A stretch of 13,780 nt of DNA from Phellopilus nigrolimitatus (Eukaryota; Basidiomycota; Agaricomycetes; Hymenochaetales; Hymenochaetaceae). This document shows, piece after piece, positions 8,426 to 13,780 of the stretch (the stretch's first letter is position 1; each line of letters starts with the position of its first letter). A program made the translations under genes and the position numbers. The stretch is from the NCBI GenBank assembly GCA_021029095.1, contig JAJOHG010000567.1, positions 1 through 13,780 on the forward strand. The letters are read 5' to 3'. The notes under the pieces are model-generated. The model searched no databases. It had not been told where the DNA came from and worked only from the letters and a program-made list of their open reading frames with translations.

Positions 8426-10363
8426 ATGTTTGAAGTCCTTGAACCGAGTGTCTATTTGTCGAATACTGTTCTTCTTGGAGGCGCTGTCGTCATGCTGGGC
8501 GCATTTGCCACGACTGTCTGGAGTAGCAACTCCAGATCCCCTGACGACTTAGATGGAATTCCTCTTCTCCGCGGCCCTCCGTTCCTGGGCCATTTTCGGT
8601 TCTTCAGCAGTAAGTGGAAATTCCTGAACGAGGGACTTCAGAAGCTGGGACCTGTGTTCAAGTTCAAGATTCTGCAGGTACAGTCCAGTAGTTTTTCATG
8701 TTCGATCAAGCTGACAACGTGGCTGACTCTCCAGATTACTGTGGTGACGATTTCAGGAGAGCAGGCAAGGCACGATTACCTGCACTCCAGCTCGCTGGAC
8801 TTTAATAGCGGGTATGCAGTCCTGCATGGATCTGTATGCATTCCTTCAGTTTAACTACGTTCTTTCAAATACCGATAAATTCTGCTTTATTTGACACAGG
8901 GGCCAGATATGTCGCAAATAGGCGTCGACCTGAACTCGGAAGAGAAGGTCAATGTTTAGTATGCTATGCTTTTCAAATAATTCTTCACGTGCATGAAATA
9001 AAACACATCTTCTCAGCACTGTCAAGCGGATGAATGTGCTGCTTCGCAAGAGTCGCATTGAGAAGCGTGTGTATATCCCCGCACTTTCTATGTGTTTTAG
9101 CTGACCGGACGGCCAATTCAGTAATTCCGGAACTACTGAATGATATCGAGGTTCGCATGAAGTCTTGGGGAACCTCAGGAAAATTCAACCCTCTCGATAA
9201 CATCTACAAAGTAAGTCACAAATGACGAGACTAGATTACTGATACCTTCTAAGAATGCCACCAAACCCTCGCAGATCGTTGCCCAGCTCACGGTCCGAAC
9301 CGTCGCTTGTCGCGAAGTTGCAGACAGTCCCGCCAAGCTCGACAAATTGCCGCAACTCTTGCGGGCGTGTGAGACGTCCACGAACACGTGGACTGTCCTT
9401 CTGGACTGGTGGCCCAGCAAGGACAAACAGATCAAGCAAGATGCGATTACAGGCCTTTATATGATGTGTATGGATATCGTCACGCAGAGGAAAGCAAGTG
9501 GGACACGGCAAGAGAATGCACTGCAGATGCTGCTCGACATGGGAGATGGAGAGAATGACATTATTCAGGTGCTACTTCCTTCGGCCTCCTTCGCGTAAAA
9601 GACGGAGTCTGACGCTGCATAGTTTATCATGAATTCCTTGTTTGCAGGAATCGGCAAGTTTTCCTCGTACCAGAAGAATCTCTTTACTCATTTTGAAGTG
9701 TAGTAAACAGTGGTGTCATGTCTGCGTGGATACTTATGTATCTCGGCACCAACCCCGAATGGAAAACCAAGGTCATCAATGAGCTGAAGTCACTCATTTC
9801 TCAATACGCACCAAGTGCAGACCCATCGGAAAGCCTCGCCTCCCGCCTTTCGCAGATCCCTGTCCAGGTCTGGGAAGATGGCATGGTCACGACAGATTTA
9901 TGTCTTCGCGAGACCATCCGCATCGTGACAAATCTAGTTTTCTACAGACAGAACATCGGTAACGACACTGTCCTAGGTGGGCACAAGATCAAGCGTGGGG
10001 AGTTCGTGCTGTATCCGACATCGGATGTCCATCTCAATCCGGAGATATATTCAGATCCTTTGAGGTCAGTTCGTAAAATTTGCTTGCCCTTATCAAAAAG
10101 GTTACGACGTTCGCCATCACAGGTTCGATCCTTCCCGGTTTGAACGACGAGAAGACCGCAAACAGTCATTGGCATACTTAGGATGGGGAGCTGGCAGGCA
10201 CCCATGCGCCGGAATGCGCTTCGCAAAGCTGGAAATCAAAGTAATCATCGCCATGTTCCTCATGGCGTTCGAATATGAGGTCGTCGACGAGTCCGGTGAC
10301 GTTGTTCAGAAAATGCCTGATCCAGATAGGGATGCGCCGTACGTGATCCCATCCAACTTCTGA
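8426..10363 (+). CDS. Cytochrome P450 (P450-1), microsomal, basidiomycete type
   Basis: A haem-thiolate monooxygenase fold of 493 residues from nine exons: 8426-8677, 8735-8833, 8900-8958, 9017-9051, 9101-9210, 9275-9568, 9623-9653, 9704-10064, 10123-10363. An N-terminal membrane helix (about 9-32) points to the ER with a cytosolic catalytic domain. The Pro-rich hinge is RGPPFLGHF. The I-helix reads FAGIVNSGVMSAW (290-302), without the usual (D/E)T pair. The K-helix ExxR is ETIR (363-366), the PERF-like motif is FDPSRF (415-420), and the haem loop is GWGAGRHPCAG with Cys442. Trp replaces the usual Phe in the haem loop. The overall look is closer to the CYP51/CYP7/CYP8-type GAGRHPC.G loops than to P450-2. 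Introns are GT-AG except the seventh (9654-9703), which is GC-AG. The fourth intron (9052-9100) has a weak GTCGCA donor. It was placed there because the join RK-TDRTANSVIPELL fits the family; a 34-nt intron at 9067 is the alternative. The substrate is unknown. Confidence 0.92.
9654..9703 (+). other. GC-AG intron in P450-1
   Basis: This 50-nt intron begins GCAAGT after a G and ends GTGTAG. Removing it joins GGAATCG to TAAACAGTGG and yields AG-IVNSGVMSAW, the expected I-helix. Every alternative I tried (retention, or acceptors at 9650 or 9699) gives a stop or frame loss. The donor matches the GC-type consensus (GCAAGT). Confidence 0.8.
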
Positions 10364-10923
10364 ATCGTTTCATTGACGTGCGCTGATCCCTTAGGAATTT
10401 CGACCAAGTAAAACTTCCGAACGGTAAACTGGTTTGTCAGTGTAGCTCAACCTGCATTCGAAAACAAATTAAGCGCTAAAATTATTTGCTTAAAAGACCT
10501 CAAGTTTCAGTCCAGGTCCGAATGAGCTAAGCTCATACTAGTACTTAGCTGATTGTGACTGCCAGTGAATCGATTATACATACTATTTAAATTTTGAGTA
10601 GATCTTGACCGTGGACTTAACATTATGTACAAGAGCCGGAACTCGTGAATCGTTTATTATAATTTATAAATGCTTTCAAATCAATCTTCTGGGCCCAAAA
10701 AGCTTTTAAAGGCTCTTGATCTATAAAAAATAAGTAAAAAAACTTGGAAAAGTACAGCTTATGTAACGAAGAGATCAGCGGTCTTGTGGCTCGAGCAACG
10801 CGTGACGTCATTGTAATGAGCTCAGCGGCATAGTAACCATTTTTCTCACACGTTCTCAGACACATGCGTCTGATGGATCAGGTCGAACAACGATATCCAG
10901 AATCTGGATCTTGAGAAGACACC
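10364..10923. other. Intergenic region between the two P450 genes
   Basis: AT-rich. It holds the 3' flank of P450-1 and the promoter of P450-2. It contains a short perfect inverted repeat, TGAGCT-A-AGCTCA (10523-10535), A/T-rich runs (10655-10745) with a TATAAAAA word at about 10722, and a full CRE palindrome listed separately. No gene is visible on either strand. Confidence 0.5.
10803..10810. promoter_or_regulatory. CRE-type palindrome TGACGTCA
   Basis: A perfect 8-bp TGACGTCA lies 114-121 bp upstream of the P450-2 start codon. It is the consensus site of ATF/CREB-type bZIP factors, which in fungi include stress and secondary-metabolism regulators. Position and perfect symmetry support it; regulation is inferred. 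Confidence 0.4.
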
Positions 10924-13405
10924 ATGACGAGCTTACAGGTCAGCGACGTTGCGAAACTCTTGGATTCGCTCCGAGTCGATGTAAAGACGGCACTTTGCAG
11001 TTTAGTTGCGGCGTTTACTGTTTACCGAGCGGCACGGTACTTCAGAGGTTTGAAGGTGACGGACGACTTACTGGCAGTATTCAGTGCTCATAATCGCTAA
11101 AATTGTACGATGTCCTCTAGTCTGTCAGCTATCTCCCAGGCCTCCGATGCGCATTTGAGCCCTTCACGTTCTTTGGAGCCATGACGCCGGAGTCCTGGTG
11201 GCATCCCGGCTTGAATTTTCAATGGGCACAGCGGATGACACGTACGCCCGATATCATTACATTGTGCTTGATTTGTTTCTCCGCTCATCTTCAACGCGCA
11301 GTGTATAGACGCTACGGCTTAGATACCATCTCAATCGTGCCGTATTTCTGGGGCTATGCGAGAATCTGGACGGCTAATTTAGACGTTGCTAGACAAATTG
11401 TAGCAGGCGGGCCTGGATCACCTTGGTTTAAGCCGCAAGAATTCAGTGCTGCTCTATTGTGGGTGCCTCGATATTTACCATACACAGGAGGCAAAACTGA
11501 TGTTTCTTCCTAGATTATGGGGCATGAATCTTGCTGGAGCGGAAGGCGGTGACCTCTGGCGTCGCCATCGGAGGATTATGGGCCCTGCGTTCAACAGCAA
11601 TACGTGAGAATATTCAAGGCATTTAGGAAATCTAATTATAAAATGCTTGTTCCAGGTATACGCTAGTTTGGAACGAGACTTTACGTGTTTACAAAGACAT
11701 GGTCACGAGTGAAGGCTGGCTCTCCAAACCCTCCGTCGACATCCCGATTACACAAGTTTATACGTTTAAGGTAAGTATGAGGCATATTTCATCCTCGTAG
11801 CGTGTGCTCACGTCGGAAAATCTTCAGCTCGCTCTGTTCATTATAGCGAGCTGTGGTTTTGGCCTACCTTTCACCTGGGACGAGCCTCCAATTGTGAAAG
11901 ACGGCGCAATGTCGATCCAGGAGTCACTGCGTCTCGTGTCCGAAGCCAACCTCGCGCGCACTAGCGCGCCAAAGTTGCTTTGGTGGCTACCTATACCTAA
12001 GTGAGACCCCTGCTTTATTTAAATAGCAGATAAGGTTAACCGGGCTATAATTGCTCGTCGCTCGATGTAGGTTCCGTTACATTGAAACGGCATATCAGAC
12101 GCTCGACGCGTTCATTCGCACTCAAGTTGCGCAGCGCAAGGCGGAGATAAGGCAAGAACTTACCGACAATGGGCGTACTGAGATCGAGCGAAGTGACGTC
12201 TTCTCCCGTCTTGTCCTTGCCAACGAGTCTGAAACAGAAAAGCTGCCCTTGGATGATCAGGAGCTGGTAAGCTGACTGTGTACCTTGACTTCATACACGC
12301 TTATCTACTATGCCGATCTAAAAGATTGGGAACGTCTTTGTGTTGCTTTTTGCTGGGCATGGTAAGTTGCAGATCATTCCAAGAAAGGAGCTCGCTTAGC
12401 GAAGTGATTTTTAGAAACTACGGGGCATGTACTCGCTGCAACGCTCGGTTTCCTCGGAATTTATCAAGAGGAGCAGGATATCGTTTATGAGCAGATCATG
12501 AGCGTGGTTGGACCCGAAAGAGATCCTGTCGTTGCTGTTTTGGAGCCATAAGTAACTCGGAAGGCTCACGCATCCCACAATATTTAGGCGTTCGAAGATT
12601 ACTCCGCTTTGTATAAGGTCCTCTCGGCATTCTATGAGGCTTTACGTCTAATCCGTATGTCTTTATACTCTTTCCGTGCTTATTATTCTCTGACTGAAGT
12701 CTACATACAGCCGCTGGATCAGTGATGATTCGGCAGAATGCAAAGGACACCACGCTATCCATTTCTAAGGCCGCGGATAAGGAGGGTGCTCAGGAGATTT
12801 TTATGGCCAAAGGATCTGTGGTAAGTCGGAGAACGTTCCGCAGCGTGATAGCAACTTTAGGTATTCATCCTTTCTGATAGGTCTTTGTCGACATGGTCGG
12901 GATTCGTGAGTACATGGCTATTTATATTTTCTTCTTCCGGCGGTTGAAGTTGAAAAAATGTAGAATATAACCCGCGGTACTTTCCTGATCCGTATGTGTA
13001 TAAACCATCGCGCTGGTATGAGCAGGAAAGCTCCAATGTCCCTGATGCATTCACGGCATTCAGTATCGGTGCGTTCCATCATCTCGCCTCTATACTCGTT
13101 TTATTCCTGCCGCAGCAGTGCATCATCGTTCCAACAAATATTAACGCACTTATATCAATTCATCTTCCTTCTTCTCCTATGCAGGCCCGCGTGCATGCAT
13201 CGGGCGCAAGTTCGCAACGACGGAGGCTGTCTGCTGGCTCGCACTGCTATTGCGTGATTTCAGGGTTGAGGTCGTGCTCATCCCCGGGGAGACCAGGGAG
13301 CAGGCGCGCGAGCGTGTGCTGTCGGCACATATGGTCATGACGCTTGGCGTGGACCCTGTACCTATCAGGTTGATAAGGAGGACCGGCCGGAGAGACAGTT
13401 CGTAG
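10924..13405 (+). CDS. Cytochrome P450 (P450-2), microsomal, basidiomycete type
   Basis: A complete haem-thiolate monooxygenase, 553 residues from 14 exons: 10924-11055, 11121-11241, 11302-11458, 11514-11603, 11656-11770, 11828-12000, 12071-12266, 12325-12361, 12415-12527, 12588-12654, 12711-12820, 12881-12905, 12964-13068, 13185-13405. All 13 introns are GT-AG; 12 are 52-70 nt and the last is 116 nt. The start has a good context (ACCATGA). A weak N-terminal hydrophobic helix (about 20-38) precedes the hinge SYLPGLR. The C-helix region is LWRRHRRIMGPAFN. The I-helix has the canonical AGHETT (338-343), the K-helix ExxR is EALR (395-398), the PERF-like segment is YKPSRW (458-463), and the haem loop is FSIGPRACIG with Cys485. 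It resembles the large P450 families expanded in wood- and litter-decay fungi (CYP5150/CYP5144-type). I cannot assign a family without alignment. The substrate is unknown. It follows P450-1 on the same strand but differs from it throughout. Confidence 0.95.
12881..12905 (+). other. 25-nt microexon of P450-2
   Basis: This encodes VFVDMVGI between a 60-nt intron (12821-12880) and a 58-nt intron (12906-12963). It joins in frame to QYNPRYFPDP, giving the strand before the PERF region. Donors GTAAGT and GTGAGT are strong. Confidence 0.85.
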
Positions 13406-13780
13406 GAAATGTGGCAGCTCAGGTATGTTGTATTGTTGTAAGTAACTTACTTATCTGGGTTGGGTAGTCGAGTACGCTGTCTGGTGACGGTGGTATGGCG
13501 AGATTATTTTCACTTAGAACTAGGCAGGATTTTTCATGGCGAATGGAGTGCCATTCGCATACACTCTCTGGTGACAATGACATGGCGAGACTTTTCATTT
13601 ACTAAGCCTCCATTTCTCCTCAAACTATACAATATTTTCTCATGGCTGACGGAAGGAACTTGGTGCCTGTGCAGAAGCGACAGACAGGATTCGTCCGGCG
13701 GAGCAACTCGAAGTACCTAAAGCAAATCTATAGCATCGCCAGATGCAAGGCTGGCACTTGCCCCTTGAATCTCGGGAAGC
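13406..13780. other. Right flank, no gene recognised
   Basis: This is the 3' flank of P450-2. Apart from the diverged direct repeat described separately, and a short inverted repeat (GAATGG at 13541-13546 against CCATTC at 13551-13556), I see no feature. An 86-codon plus-strand frame at 13460-13720 spans the repeat and resembles nothing known. Confidence 0.5.
13473..13590. repeat. Diverged 31-bp direct repeat
   Basis: Copies at 13473-13503 and 13560-13590 share TCTGGTGAC and ATGGCGAGA with about 6 mismatches in 31 (about 80% identity). Both are followed by TTTTCA a few bases later. The copies lie 87 bp apart. Confidence 0.6.

Noticed and set aside
8161..8433. A 90-codon open frame starting MKSTYKYFLK
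   Set aside because: No recognisable domain, and it overlaps the P450-1 start in another frame.
9644..9720. Apparent frameshift or stop in P450-1 before MSAWILMYLG
   Set aside because: It disappears once the GC-AG intron 9654-9703 and the 31-nt exon are recognised, so the gene need not be a pseudogene.

Overview
The window looks like nuclear DNA of a filamentous basidiomycete, most likely an Agaricomycete. The evidence is dense splicing with very short introns (about 49-72 nt, one of 116 nt), exons as small as 18, 25 and 29 nt, a fungal STT3 and TFIIIA, and two multi-exon microsomal cytochrome P450 genes. Five protein-coding genes are supported. I rebuilt the splicing of four by keeping reading frame across every junction and matching recalled family motifs. 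No RNA gene, CRISPR array or intact transposon was recognised.

Layout. Positions 1-650 hold no recognised gene, but carry a 51-bp direct repeat pair and a run of 10-bp imperfect repeats. A BTB/POZ-like protein lies on the minus strand (656-1831, possibly ending at 651 through a 68-nt intron). A gene-poor stretch follows (1832-2807). The STT3 catalytic subunit of oligosaccharyltransferase is on the minus strand (2808-5521, 8 exons, 770 aa). It is divergent, across 191 bp, from a ten-finger TFIIIA-type C2H2 protein on the plus strand (5713-7494, 5 exons, 513 aa). A 931-bp gap with a 16-bp pyrimidine-rich tandem repeat leads to two consecutive plus-strand P450 genes: P450-1 (8426-10363, 9 exons, 493 aa) and P450-2 (10924-13405, 14 exons, 553 aa). 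The last 375 bases contain another diverged direct repeat.

How the genes relate. STT3 (N-glycosylation in the ER) and TFIIIA (5S rRNA transcription) are housekeeping genes that may share a promoter. The two P450s belong to clearly different families, so they are neighbours but not a recent tandem duplication. They could be the edge of a metabolic cluster that continues to the right, which this window cannot show.

Nothing here amounts to a new biological system. The most interesting details are a GC-AG intron inside the I-helix coding region of P450-1, an I-helix in that enzyme lacking the usual acid-alcohol pair, and an 18-nt microexon in STT3 that encodes a catalytic motif. All gene models are manual and unconfirmed by RNA evidence.
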